From the NCBI GenBank assembly GCA_012516935.1, contig JAAYVZ010000287.1:1-64000 (forward strand): DNA of 64,000 nucleotides, read 5' to 3'. The position numbers were made by a program, and so were the translations under genes. The stretch comes from Holophagae bacterium (GTDB taxonomy: Bacteria; Acidobacteriota; Thermoanaerobaculia; Thermoanaerobaculales; Thermoanaerobaculaceae). Below, piece after piece: positions 36,240 through 44,562 of the stretch (within the stretch, counting starts at the first letter, position 1; each line of letters opens with the position of its first letter). Below the pieces are notes generated by a model. That model saw only the letters and a list, made by a program, of their open reading frames with translations, was not told the origin of the DNA and did not search any database.

Positions 36240-36310
36240 CGCGTGCGGACGCAGCCCAGCGTCATGGCGGCCGTTGTACCACACGGGGCTGGGCGGCGAA
36301 AGCGCGCCGG

Positions 36311-36339
36311 TTGCCGCCGCTTGTGCGGCGCAGTAGGAT
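36311..36339 (+). promoter_or_regulatory. Promoter of the small lipoprotein gene
   Basis: TTGCCG (36311-36316), 17 bases, TAGGAT (36334-36339), nine bases before ATG 36349. The GGAG in the gap may also serve as a ribosome site. Confidence 0.6.
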
Positions 36340-36348
36340 GCCGGAGCT

Positions 36349-36651
36349 ATGCGACGAAGCTCGTGGGGGCTCGTGTTGCTCGTGGCGTTCGTGGCTGGTG
36401 GCTGCAGCCAGGACCTGCTCGACGGCGAGAGCGACCTCGTGTTCCTCAACGACAGCCGCTGCGACCTCACCCTGTGGGTCGACGGCCGCGAGGCCTTCTC
36501 CGTCAAGGCCGGAGCCGAGCGCGTTCTGGACGGCATCGGTCCCGGCCGACACGTCCTCGAGGCCATCGACGCCCACGGCAGGGTGGTGGAGCGCCGCTCC
36601 ATCGAGCTGAGCCAGGGCGAGGACTACTACTGGACCCTTCCTTCCTGCTGA
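36349..36651 (+). CDS. Small secreted lipoprotein
   Basis: A 100-residue protein with lipoprotein signal SWGLVLLVAFVAGGC (Cys19). The mature part is a small beta-rich domain (FLNDSRCDLTLWVDGREAFSV, GIGPGRHVLEAIDAHGRVVERRSIEL) that resembles a single Ig-like/PEGA-type fold. Function unknown. Its stop lies inside a hairpin shared with the convergent manC gene. Confidence 0.7.
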   Translation: MRRSSWGLVLLVAFVAGGCSQDLLDGESDLVFLNDSRCDLTLWVDGREAFSVKAGAERVLDGIGPGRHVLEAIDAHGRVVERRSIELSQGEDYYWTLPSC

Positions 36652-36668
36652 CCTCCCATCACAGCAGG
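36644..36668. terminator. Hairpin over two convergent stop codons
   Basis: CCTGCTG (36644-36650) and CAGCAGG (36662-36668) form a 7-bp stem with an 11-base loop. The arms contain or touch the stop codons of the lipoprotein gene and manC. Confidence 0.45.
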
Positions 36669-37744
36669 TCGTTGCGCCCGTCCGCCGCGAGCCGCTCCAC
36701 CACCTCCTTGACCCGCTGCGCCTCGCTACGGGGCAGTACCAGCACCGCATCGGAAGTCGCGACGACGACCATGTCGCTCACTCGCACGGCCGCCAGGAGC
36801 GGGCCCTCGGACACCAGCACAGAGCGCTCGCACTCGAGCGCCACAACGTCGCCGACGACGGCTCCCGCCGCGTGCACGGGAAGCACTGCAGCCAGCCCCG
36901 ACCAGGACCCCACATCGGACCAGGCGAAGCTGACCGGAACGGCCCATACCGAGCGCGCCTTCTCCATCACCCCGAAGTCGATGGAAGTGCGCGGTAGACC
37001 CGGGTAGTGCACTGCCAGAGCGGCGGCCTCGCCCACCGATGCGGCATCGGCCACGAGACGGTCGAGCGCCACCGCGAGCTCCGGGAGGTGCTCCCGGATG
37101 GCAGCCACAATGGTGCGGACCCTCCACGCGAACATCCCCGAGTTCCAGCGCCACCGACCGGTGGCCAGCAGCTGGGCTGCCCGTACCCGGTCGGGCTTTT
37201 CGACGAAGCGGCGTACCGGGTGGGCGGTGAGCTCTCCTACCGCCTCGCCACCCTCGCCCAGCTCGAGGTATCCGAAGCCCGGCTCGGGGCCGGTTGGCGC
37301 CAGCCCGAGCGTGACCAGGGCGTCGTACCTGCAGGCCACGTCGGCAGCAGCGGCGAGGGCCTGCCGCAAGGCAATGCCGTCGGGGATCACGTGGTCGGCA
37401 GGCACCACCAGCATGACGGCGTTCGGTAACGACGCCGCCAGGCGCCAGGCGACCCAGCCGATACACGCCGCCGTGTCACGGCCGGTCGGCTCCGCCAAGA
37501 CGTTCTGCGGTGGTATCAGTGGCAAGTCGGTGCGGACCGCCTCGGCGAGGCCAGCACCGGTGACGACCACGACCTGGGAGGGGGGAACCAGGGGCAACAG
37601 GCGCTCGACGGCTGCCGACAGCAGCGACCGACCCTCAGCAAAGGGCAGGAGCTGCTTGGGGCGCCGGCGCCGCGAGAGCGGCCAGAAGCGTGTTCCCGCA
37701 CCTCCCGCCATGACCACGGCCACCAGCTCAGGCGACGAAGCCAT
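36659..37744 (-). CDS. manC: Mannose-1-phosphate guanylyltransferase
   Basis: A 361-residue nucleotidyltransferase. VAVVMAGGAGTRFWPLSRRRRPKQ (nucleotide-binding loop), EPTGRDTAACIGW, VPADHVI, FVEKPDR, WNSGMFAWR and SFAWSDVGSWSGL are signature motifs. It makes GDP-mannose for surface polysaccharide or, possibly, for a mannosylated osmolyte from the operon at 11861-15826. ATG 37744 overlaps the upstream HAD gene by 17 bases. There is no C-terminal isomerase domain. Confidence 0.93.
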   Translation of the reverse strand: MASSPELVAVVMAGGAGTRFWPLSRRRRPKQLLPFAEGRSLLSAAVERLLPLVPPSQVVVVTGAGLAEAVRTDLPLIPPQNVLAEPTGRDTAACIGWVAWRLAASLPNAVMLVVPADHVIPDGIALRQALAAAADVACRYDALVTLGLAPTGPEPGFGYLELGEGGEAVGELTAHPVRRFVEKPDRVRAAQLLATGRWRWNSGMFAWRVRTIVAAIREHLPELAVALDRLVADAASVGEAAALAVHYPGLPRTSIDFGVMEKARSVWAVPVSFAWSDVGSWSGLAAVLPVHAAGAVVGDVVALECERSVLVSEGPLLAAVRVSDMVVVATSDAVLVLPRSEAQRVKEVVERLAADGRNDLL

Positions 37745-38438
37745 AAATCCCCCGCAAATCGACAATCCGCCGGTAGCCGTCGGAGAACAGGCCATGACGG
37801 TCGAGCAACAGGGCACCGATCCCCGCGCTTTCGGCACCCCGGTAGTCGTCGAGCGGTGAGTCGCCGACGTGCAGGCATTCGGCCGGCGTCAGCGCCAACC
37901 GCTCGACTGCTCGGTGGAAGATCACGGGCGACGGTTTCTCAACGCCCTCCAACGCCGACACCAGCACGACCTCGAAGTGGCGGTCGAGCCCGAGCCCGTT
38001 GAGCACACCCGGCAACCGCGAGTCCCAGTTGGACACCGCCGCGAGCTGCAGCCCGCGCCGGCGCAGCTCCTCGAGCACCTCGACCACCTCCGGGTAGACT
38101 CGCCACAGCACTGGGTCCGCAAACGCCGTGAACAGCTCCTCGAGCACCTCGTGCCACGGCGCGGGGTGCTGCAGCCGGTCGACGACCCGGCGCACGAACT
38201 CGCCCCACCACGCTCGTTCACCCCCTTTGAGCAGGTGGTAGCGGTCAAGACCCGGCGGATGGAGCTCGCCGAGCTCGGCCCAGGTGGCCCGAAACGCAGG
38301 CGCCACCTCGCTTGCAGCGACCTCGGGCCCCCACCGGCTCAGCACCCGGGCGTAGACTTCGGGCGGCGAGGGGTCGGAGTCGATGAGCGTTCCACCGACG
38401 TCGAGTAGCACGGCTCTGAGCGGGAGGGTGGTCGACAT
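37728..38438 (-). CDS. HAD-superfamily hydrolase (HDHD3/YjjG-like)
   Basis: A 236-residue HAD phosphatase. Motif I LLDVGGTLID, motif II VSNWDSRLPG, Lys in GVEKPSPVIF, and motif IV VGDSPLDDYRGAE are all present, with a helical cap between I and II. The substrate is not predictable; coupling to manC hints at a sugar phosphate. In the first motif the second aspartate is replaced by glycine (D-V-G-G-T), as in HDHD3/haloacid dehalogenase-like members. Confidence 0.85.
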   Translation of the reverse strand: MSTTLPLRAVLLDVGGTLIDSDPSPPEVYARVLSRWGPEVAASEVAPAFRATWAELGELHPPGLDRYHLLKGGERAWWGEFVRRVVDRLQHPAPWHEVLEELFTAFADPVLWRVYPEVVEVLEELRRRGLQLAAVSNWDSRLPGVLNGLGLDRHFEVVLVSALEGVEKPSPVIFHRAVERLALTPAECLHVGDSPLDDYRGAESAGIGALLLDRHGLFSDGYRRIVDLRGIYGFVA

Positions 38439-38467
38439 GATCGCGATCCGGCGTCCGGCCGACAGGC

Positions 38468-38473
38468 ATTGTA
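38468..38473 (-). promoter_or_regulatory. -10 element of the HAD-manC operon
   Basis: TACAAT on the minus strand, 29 bases before ATG 38438. No clear -35. Confidence 0.4.
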
Positions 38474-38571
38474 CCCGCGGCCGGACATCGTGCCGCCGTT
38501 TCTGCGCACACCGCCGTCGGTGCCGGCGCGGCGCGGGAGGACACCGCGTCAGCCAACGGCCTCGGCTCGGC

Positions 38572-38577
38572 TACACT
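38572..38577 (+). promoter_or_regulatory. -10 element, leaderless start
   Basis: TACACT ends six bases before GTG 38584, with no Shine-Dalgarno sequence. Confidence 0.5.
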
Positions 38578-38583
38578 GCTCGC

Positions 38584-39102
38584 GTGAACGCCTCGCCGGT
38601 GCCCCTGTTCTCGCCTCGTCTATCGTTCATCCTTTCTCAGCTCGTGATGCACTGGGGCAATCGAGACACCCCGCGGCCGTCACCGCGCGCCGACGTTCTC
38701 GCCGCGGCTTTCGCTCTCTCGGGTGGCGACACCTCGACCCCGGATACCGGTCGCCTCCACCTCGCCGCCTGCTCCCCTTACGCCGCTCGGCTCGTCGCCG
38801 CCACCTACGAATGGGACGCCCCCACCTCCGCCCTGGGCTGGCCCGGGCTCGTGACCGCCGCGACGCATGAGGCAAACCTGCGCCTGCTCAGGCAGGGTAG
38901 TGCGCTGGCCTCGATCCTGCTCACCGGGGGTGATATCGGCATGTCGGTCAGCCTCGAGGGGGGAGCGCAGGTCCGTTGGATGGACCCGACGACGTGTCGC
39001 CTGCACCCCTGGCCGTTCGAGGGCCGTCGGCTGACGGTCCGCATCTGGGACCCCCGCACCGTGGCCTACCGGCGTTGGACGCTGCTGCCCCGCGGCGGCT
39101 GA
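38584..39102 (+). CDS. Hypothetical protein
   Basis: A 172-residue soluble-looking protein of unknown function. LVMHWGNRDTPRPSP, ACSPYAARLVAATYEWDAP and MSVSLEGGAQVRWMDPTTCRL are prominent but not assigned to a family. The start GTG 38584 is supported by a TACACT hexamer six bases upstream. It stands alone between the HAD gene (divergent) and tRNA-Asn. Confidence 0.6.
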   Translation: MNASPVPLFSPRLSFILSQLVMHWGNRDTPRPSPRADVLAAAFALSGGDTSTPDTGRLHLAACSPYAARLVAATYEWDAPTSALGWPGLVTAATHEANLRLLRQGSALASILLTGGDIGMSVSLEGGAQVRWMDPTTCRLHPWPFEGRRLTVRIWDPRTVAYRRWTLLPRGG

Positions 39103-39172
39103 GCCCTCGACACGGTCCACTCCAGCACCGACCCGGGGGCGTGAAAGAGCGAGCGGTGAAAGCAGAGGATGC

Positions 39173-39247
39173 TGGCTCCGCAGGAGGGACTCGAACCCCC
39201 AACCCTTCGGTTAACAGCCGAATGCTCTACCATTGAGCTACTGCGGA
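39173..39247 (-). tRNA. tRNA-Asn (GTT anticodon)
   Basis: The acceptor stem TCCGCAG pairs with CTGCGGA, the D arm is GCTCAATGGTAGAGC, and the anticodon stem TTCGG/CCGAA closes CTGTTAA, giving GTT. GGTTCGAGTCC is the T loop. CCA is encoded (39175-39173). It is divergent from gatE. Confidence 0.96.
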
Positions 39248-39310
39248 GCATTCACCACCCCTCACGGGGAACGTCCTTTTACACCCTCGGGGCAGGTGCT
39301 GTCAATCGCG

Positions 39311-39337
39311 CCGGTCCCGGACCGGCGGTGCTATGCT
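39311..39337 (+). promoter_or_regulatory. gatE promoter with palindrome
   Basis: An extended -10, TGC-TATGCT (39329-39337), sits 41 bases before ATG 39379. A perfect 7-bp inverted repeat around one base, CCGGTCC-C-GGACCGG (39311-39325), lies just upstream in the spacer and could be an operator. Confidence 0.45.
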
Positions 39338-39378
39338 CCGCCCGCTTCCGCCTCGGTGCGGAGGCTGGAGGCCCCTGC

Positions 39379-41343
39379 ATGGAGCCACGTCTTGATTACG
39401 CCGAGGCCGGGCTCATCGTCGGCCTCGAGGTACACCAGCAACTGCTCACCGCCCACAAGATGTTCTGCCGTTGCCCGGCGCGGCGCTACACCACGACCCA
39501 CGACGGCGAGGTGCTGCGCCATATGCGGCCGACCCTCTCCGAGCTCGGCGAGTACGACGGCACCGCGCTCATGGAGTTCAAGACCAAGAAGAACATCATC
39601 TACCTGCTCAACGAGTCGAACGTCTGCACCTACGAGATGGATGACACGCCGCCGTTTCTCGTCAACCAAGAGGCGGTCGACATCGCCATCGAGCAGTGCC
39701 TGATGCTGGGGTGCGACATCGTCGACGAGGTCCATATCGCCCGCAAGCAGTACCTCGACGGCTCGATCCCCACCGGCTTCCAGCGCACGGCCATCGTCGG
39801 GGTCAACGGCCGCCTACCATTCGCTGGCCGCACCCTGTCGATCATCCAAGTGAGCGTGGAGGAGGACTCGTGTCGCGAAGTCTCGGATGAGGGCCACCTC
39901 ATCGTCTGGCGTACCGATCGGTTGGGGATGCCGCTCATCGAGACCGTCACCGGTCCCGACCTGCACACCCCCGACGAGGTAGCCGCAGCGATCCTCCTGA
40001 TCGGTCGCGTTTGCCGCTCCACCGGCCACGTGCGGGTCGGAATCGGCGCCAGCCGTCAAGACGTCAACGTGTCGGTGCGCGGTGGGCACCGGGTCGAGAT
40101 CAAGGGAGTACCCAAGGCGGGGTGGGCGCCTGGTCTCGTTCACGGCGAGGCGTGGCGGCAGCTCAACCTCCTCAAGCTGCGCGCGGAGCTCCACCGCCGG
40201 GGGTTCACCGAGCCCGGGTCGATCGCCGTGAGCCACACCGACGTGACCGATCTCTTCGTCGCCTCGGAGCAGCCGTTCGTACGCCGGGAAGGCTGGGAGC
40301 GTTTTGTGGCCGAAGGCAAGCGACGCCCGGGCTTGGAGCTGGGGAACGGGCCGTTTAGGGTGTGGGCGGCGCGGCTGCACCGGCTGGCAGGAACGCTCTC
40401 GTGGCCGACCCAGCCCGACCATTTTTTCGCCTCCGAGCTGGCCGGACGCATCCGAGTCATCGCCGGGCTCGATCAACGGCCGATCCTCCTCCACTCCGAG
40501 AAGTGGCCGGACCACCGCGGCGCCCTCGCCGAGCTGCGCAAGGTCCGACAACGCCTGGGGTGCGAGGCCGACGACGCGGTCGTGGTCGTGTGGGGGCCCG
40601 AAGACGACGTCAACACCGCCGTCAACGAGGTGCAGCTCCGCTACGAGGACGCGGTCAGGGGCGTTCCGGCCGAGACCCGGCAGCCGTTTCCCGATGGCTC
40701 CACTGACTTCGAGCGCATCCTGCCCGGCCCTGACCGCATGTACCCGGACACCGACTCCCCGCCGACCCGCGTGACGCGCGACCGCGTCGAGCGCTTGCTG
40801 GCTGGCCTCGCCGAGCCGCCGTGGGTGCGCGAGGCGCGCTACGCCGCCGCCGGTGTCCCTGGTGCTGTCAGCCACTACTTGATTCGGCGGGGTGGCGCGA
40901 ATCTCGTCGATCGTCTGGTGGCCGAGACCGGGGCCGACCTGCGCTTCACGTGCTTTTTCGTCGGCGAGAAGCTCAAGTACCTGCGCCGCTGCTCGGTGGC
41001 GGTGGAGACGATCAGCTACGAGCACTGGCGCGAGCTGTTTCAGCTCTTTACGACCAACCCCGTGCTGGCCGAGGCGTGGGCGCAGATCGTCAGGCTCATG
41101 GCGGCCTCACCACTGGCTTCCGTGGCCTCACTGCTCGCCGAGGAAGGCCTCGGGGCCGCACCGCCGGCCTGGACCGAGCGGATCGAGCCGCTCGTCGAGG
41201 CGCTGGGTGCCGGTGGCTACTCCACCGAGCACGGAGCCAAGGTACGCCTGGCTATGGGGGGGCTCATGGCCGAGCTGCGGGGGCGCGTTCCAGCGGGCGA
41301 GGTGCGAGCCGCCATCGAGGCGGCGCTGGGAGGTGCTCGATGA
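39379..41343 (+). CDS. gatE: Archaeal-type Glu-tRNA(Gln) amidotransferase subunit E
   Basis: A 654-residue protein. IVGLEVHQQLLTAHKMFCRCP (N-terminal), LNESNVCTYEMDDTPP, ARKQYLDGSIPTGFQRTAI and GASRQDVNVSVRGG match GatE more than bacterial GatB, in motif wording and length. A GAD insert appears near residues 440-520 (PGPDRMYPDTDSPP), and a helical YqeY-like tail ends the protein. GatE binds Glu-tRNA(Gln), phosphorylates the glutamyl group and transfers ammonia. ATG 39379 has GGAGG upstream. It overlaps gatD by four bases. GatDE is described as archaeal, so this pair is unusual in a bacterium. Confidence 0.92.
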   Translation: MEPRLDYAEAGLIVGLEVHQQLLTAHKMFCRCPARRYTTTHDGEVLRHMRPTLSELGEYDGTALMEFKTKKNIIYLLNESNVCTYEMDDTPPFLVNQEAVDIAIEQCLMLGCDIVDEVHIARKQYLDGSIPTGFQRTAIVGVNGRLPFAGRTLSIIQVSVEEDSCREVSDEGHLIVWRTDRLGMPLIETVTGPDLHTPDEVAAAILLIGRVCRSTGHVRVGIGASRQDVNVSVRGGHRVEIKGVPKAGWAPGLVHGEAWRQLNLLKLRAELHRRGFTEPGSIAVSHTDVTDLFVASEQPFVRREGWERFVAEGKRRPGLELGNGPFRVWAARLHRLAGTLSWPTQPDHFFASELAGRIRVIAGLDQRPILLHSEKWPDHRGALAELRKVRQRLGCEADDAVVVVWGPEDDVNTAVNEVQLRYEDAVRGVPAETRQPFPDGSTDFERILPGPDRMYPDTDSPPTRVTRDRVERLLAGLAEPPWVREARYAAAGVPGAVSHYLIRRGGANLVDRLVAETGADLRFTCFFVGEKLKYLRRCSVAVETISYEHWRELFQLFTTNPVLAEAWAQIVRLMAASPLASVASLLAEEGLGAAPPAWTERIEPLVEALGAGGYSTEHGAKVRLAMGGLMAELRGRVPAGEVRAAIEAALGGAR

Positions 41344-42734
41344 GCGCCACCGGCGACGAACTCAAGGGGTACAGAGGCCGGGCTCGTGCGCGGCTGGCGG
41401 AGCTCGGAGTGCGCGTATGGAGCCGGGTCAAGCTCACGAACGACGCCGGCTCGGTTTTCGAGGGGGTGATCTTGCCGCGCTCGGAGACCTTCGACGACCT
41501 CCACATCGTCATCAAGATGGTCAACGGCTACAACGTCGGGGTTCATGTCGACCGCGTCACCGAGGTGGAGGAGCTGGGGTGGAAGGAAGCGGTCTACAAG
41601 ATCCCCGAGAAGGAGTTCCCGGTCCGACCGAACCTGCCGAAGGTCACGCTCCTGGGGACCGGCGGGACCATCGCCTCGCGTCTGGACTACCGCACCGGTG
41701 CGGTGATCCCGGCGTTCACTCCCGGTGAGCTGTACGGTGCGGTGCCGGAGCTCGCCGACATCTGCAACCTCACGACCCGCAAGCTGTTCGGTGTGTTCTC
41801 GGAGAACATGGCCCGGGACAACTACATCGCCCTCGCGCTGGCGATCGGCGAGGAGATCGCCGCCGGCGTGGACGGCATCGTCATCGGCCACGGCACCGAC
41901 ACCATGGGGCACACCGCCGCCGTCCTTTCATTCATGGTCCAGGACTCACCGGTGCCGATCGTGCTCGTGGGTTCGCAACGCTCCTCCGACCGGCCCTCGT
42001 CCGACGCCGCGCTCAACCTCATCCACGCCGTACGCACCGCGGCCTACGGCGACATCGCCGAGGTCATGATCGCCATGTTCGGCCCGACTTCGGACCGCTA
42101 CGGGCTACTGCACCGCGGCACCCGCTGCCGCAAGATGCACTCCTCGTACCGCTCCACCTTCCGCACCGTCGGCGACATCCCACTCGCCACCGTCAGCCGC
42201 GACAGCTTCACGTACCTGTCGAAGGACTACCGCCGACGCGACAAGTCCCGCCAGGTGAGGGTTGACCCCGTTTACGACGAGCGCACGACGATCCTGTACT
42301 ACTACCCCGGGATGCACCCCGACCTGGTCGACGCACTGGTCGAGAAGGGCTACCACGGCATCGTTATCGCCGGCACCGGCCTCGGCCACGTCAACAAGCC
42401 GCTCTACCCGGCGCTCAAGCGCGCCATCGAGCAGGGTGTCCACGTCGTGATGGCGGTGCAGACGCTGTGGGGCTACGCCCAAATGTACGTCTACGACACC
42501 GGGCGAGACCTCCTGGACATCGGCATCGTGCCACTCGACAACATGCTGCCGGAGACGGCGCTCATGAAGCTCTCTTGGGTGTTGGCCCACACCCGCGACC
42601 ACGCCGAGGTGGCACGCATGATGACCACCCCGATCGCCCACGAGATCACCCCGCGCGAGCCTCACAACGGCTACCTCATCATGCAAGGCGGACTGCCCGA
42701 GATCGAGGAGTGGATCAAGACCCACTGGAAGTGA
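41340..42734 (+). CDS. gatD: Archaeal-type Glu-tRNA(Gln) amidotransferase subunit D
   Basis: A 464-residue protein with an N-terminal small beta domain (about 1-95, GVILPRSETFDDLHIVIKM) and an asparaginase-type domain. GTGGTIAS (about 106-113) and GHGTDTM (T186, D187) carry the catalytic threonines and aspartate. GTGLGHVN and QTLWGYAQMYVYDTGR are GatD-type C-terminal motifs. GatD releases ammonia from glutamine or asparagine and passes it to GatE. ATG 41340 overlaps the gatE stop. The extra N-terminal domain separates it from plain asparaginase. Confidence 0.93.
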   Translation: MSATGDELKGYRGRARARLAELGVRVWSRVKLTNDAGSVFEGVILPRSETFDDLHIVIKMVNGYNVGVHVDRVTEVEELGWKEAVYKIPEKEFPVRPNLPKVTLLGTGGTIASRLDYRTGAVIPAFTPGELYGAVPELADICNLTTRKLFGVFSENMARDNYIALALAIGEEIAAGVDGIVIGHGTDTMGHTAAVLSFMVQDSPVPIVLVGSQRSSDRPSSDAALNLIHAVRTAAYGDIAEVMIAMFGPTSDRYGLLHRGTRCRKMHSSYRSTFRTVGDIPLATVSRDSFTYLSKDYRRRDKSRQVRVDPVYDERTTILYYYPGMHPDLVDALVEKGYHGIVIAGTGLGHVNKPLYPALKRAIEQGVHVVMAVQTLWGYAQMYVYDTGRDLLDIGIVPLDNMLPETALMKLSWVLAHTRDHAEVARMMTTPIAHEITPREPHNGYLIMQGGLPEIEEWIKTHWK

Positions 42735-42751
42735 CGCCGCGCCGGGGCGGA

Positions 42752-42823
42752 GGTTCACGGTTCGCAGTTCGCTGTTTCGCGGTACCAAGGGCAAGGTGAA
42801 CCGCGAACTGGAAACCGTGAACC
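42752..42823. terminator. Long imperfect inverted repeat at a convergent junction
   Basis: Arms 42752-42772 and 42803-42823 (21 bases each) are complementary at 19 positions, with a 30-base loop. It fills the spacer between gatD and nupC and could terminate both. Confidence 0.55.
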
Positions 42824-42828
42824 ACTTC

Positions 42829-44079
42829 TCAGAGCAGCAGGCCGGCGATGCAGGCGTTGACGAAGTTGGTGAGCGCTCCGGCCACCAAAGCGCGCACCCC
42901 GAGCCTCGCGAGGTCGGAGCTGCGACCGTTGGTGAGCGGGCCGGTACCGCCGATCTGGATGCCGATCGAGCCGATGTTGGCGAACCCGCACAGGGCATAC
43001 GTCGAGAGCACGACGGCCCGCTCGGAGAGCACCGGCAGCGAGCCATCAGCGGCGGTTCCCGCAGCCACCGCCTTGGCGTTGTCGAGGAAGACCTTCATGT
43101 CGGTGTAGGCGATGAACTCGTTGAGAATGGTTTTCTTGCCGAGAAGCACGCCAACCTTGCCGGCCTCCGCCCAGTCGATCCCCAAAAGCCACGCCACCGG
43201 CGCCAGCAGGCGGGCGAACAGCCACTCGAGCGAGAGGTCCGGCATCCCAACCAGCCCGCCGGCCCAGCTCAGCACACCGTTGACCAGCGCCAGCAACGCC
43301 AGAAAGCCAATGAGCATCGCCGCCACGTTGATCGCCAGCTTGACACCGTCCGCGGCCCCGGAGGCGGCCGCGTCCACGGGGTTCACCCACGGCCGTGCCA
43401 CTTGCGCCCGAACGCTGCCGCCGGTCGCGGGCTCCCCGTCCTCGGGATAGAGAAGCTTGGAGATCACCAGCGCCCCTGGAGCCGCCATCACCGAGGCGGC
43501 GATGAGGTGCACCGCCGGCACCCCGAAATCGATGTAGACGGCCATGACCCCAGCGGCGATGGTGGCGAACCCCCCGGTCATCAGCGACAGCATCTCGGAC
43601 TGGGTGAGGGTCGGGATGTACGGACGGATGAACAGCGGTGCCTCGGTCTGCCCAACGAAGATGTTGGCAGCGCCGCACAACGACTCGGCGCCCGAGGTGC
43701 GCATCGTCTTCATCATCACCCAGGCGAGCCCCTCCACCACCCGTTGGAGGATCCCGTAGTAGTACAGCAGAGTCATGATCGTCGAGACGAAGATGATGGT
43801 GGGCAGCACCTTGAAGGCGAAGAAGTGCTGGCGGAAGTCGGCCCCGAACACGAACTCCGCGCCGGCGTCGGAGAACGACAGGAACTTCTTGGCCAGCTCG
43901 CCGACCAACGAGAACGCCGAGAACCCCCATGGAGTCTTGATGATCAGGATCCCGAGGGCGAGCTGCAGGCCGAGCCCCCACAGCACCGTCCGCCAGCGCA
44001 CCGCCTTGCGATTGGCCGAGAGCCCGAACGCCACACCCAGGAAGATCACGAGACCCAGCAGCGAGATCAGACGCTCCAT
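42829..44079 (-). CDS. nupC: Concentrative nucleoside transporter
   Basis: A 416-residue CNT-family protein with about eight to ten helices. GQTEAPLFIRPYIPTLTQSEM, the conserved substrate-binding helix, is clear, as are NEFIAYTDM and CGFANIGSIGIQIGG. CNT proteins import nucleosides with Na+ or H+. ATG 44079 has GGAGGG close upstream. Its -10 overlaps that of the divergent zincin gene. Confidence 0.95.
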   Translation of the reverse strand: MERLISLLGLVIFLGVAFGLSANRKAVRWRTVLWGLGLQLALGILIIKTPWGFSAFSLVGELAKKFLSFSDAGAEFVFGADFRQHFFAFKVLPTIIFVSTIMTLLYYYGILQRVVEGLAWVMMKTMRTSGAESLCGAANIFVGQTEAPLFIRPYIPTLTQSEMLSLMTGGFATIAAGVMAVYIDFGVPAVHLIAASVMAAPGALVISKLLYPEDGEPATGGSVRAQVARPWVNPVDAAASGAADGVKLAINVAAMLIGFLALLALVNGVLSWAGGLVGMPDLSLEWLFARLLAPVAWLLGIDWAEAGKVGVLLGKKTILNEFIAYTDMKVFLDNAKAVAAGTAADGSLPVLSERAVVLSTYALCGFANIGSIGIQIGGTGPLTNGRSSDLARLGVRALVAGALTNFVNACIAGLLL

Positions 44080-44105
44080 ACACCCTCCGACGGTACGACC
44101 GCGCG

Positions 44106-44112
44106 TATCATA
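44106..44112. promoter_or_regulatory. Overlapping divergent -10 elements
   Basis: The plus strand reads TATCAT (44106-44111) eight bases before ATG 44120. The minus strand reads TATGAT (44107-44112), 27 bases before nupC. One symmetric site may fire both ways. Confidence 0.5.
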
Positions 44113-44119
44113 GCCCGCG

Positions 44120-44488
44120 ATGCTGCGGATGAGCCGCGAGGAGTTCGAGCGGGTCGTCGCCAGGGCGTTGGATCGGCTGCCGGAGCGCCTTGCCACGCTG
44201 CTCGAGAACGTTGCCGTGGTGGTCGAGGACGAGCCCACCGACGAGGACATCCTGGACGTCGGTCTCGACCCCGAGACCGACACGCTGTTCGGGCTCTACC
44301 AGGGGGTCTCGCTCGAGGAGCGCGGCCTTGGCAGCTACGGTGGGGCGCTGCCCGACCGCATCGTGATCTACCGGCTGCCGCTGCTCGCCGCGTGCGAGGA
44401 CCGGGCCGAGCTGGTGAGGGAGATCCACGACACCGTCGTGCACGAGGTCGGGCATTACTTCGGCCTCGGCGAAGACGCCCTGCCGTAG
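44120..44488 (+). CDS. Small zincin-like metallopeptidase
   Basis: A 122-residue protein of the PF06262/DUF1025 family. HEVGHYFGL (about residues 110-118) holds the H-E-x-x-H zinc site. LFGLYQGVSLEERG and IVIYRLPLL are family motifs. The start is ATG 44120 just after a -10. The cellular substrate is unknown. Confidence 0.88.
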   Translation: MLRMSREEFERVVARALDRLPERLATLLENVAVVVEDEPTDEDILDVGLDPETDTLFGLYQGVSLEERGLGSYGGALPDRIVIYRLPLLAACEDRAELVREIHDTVVHEVGHYFGLGEDALP

Positions 44489-44490
44489 GC

Positions 44491-44560
44491 GGTGACCGGC
44501 GAGCAGCGGTCGGCGATCCCTGGCCCTACATCACCCATTGATCACCGCCCACCGGTCACC
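44491..44560. terminator. Inverted repeat at a convergent junction
   Basis: GGTGACCGG (44491-44499) and CCGGTCACC (44552-44560) pair perfectly. GGCGGTGA/TCACCGCC (44488-44495, 44542-44549) is an alternative pairing. The spacer has several near copies of GGTGATC. Confidence 0.45.
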
Positions 44561-44562
44561 GA

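Noticed and set aside
39248-39378. A T-box or other tRNA-sensing leader before gatE
   Set aside because: No T-box motif or matching stem structure was seen; only a promoter and a palindrome.
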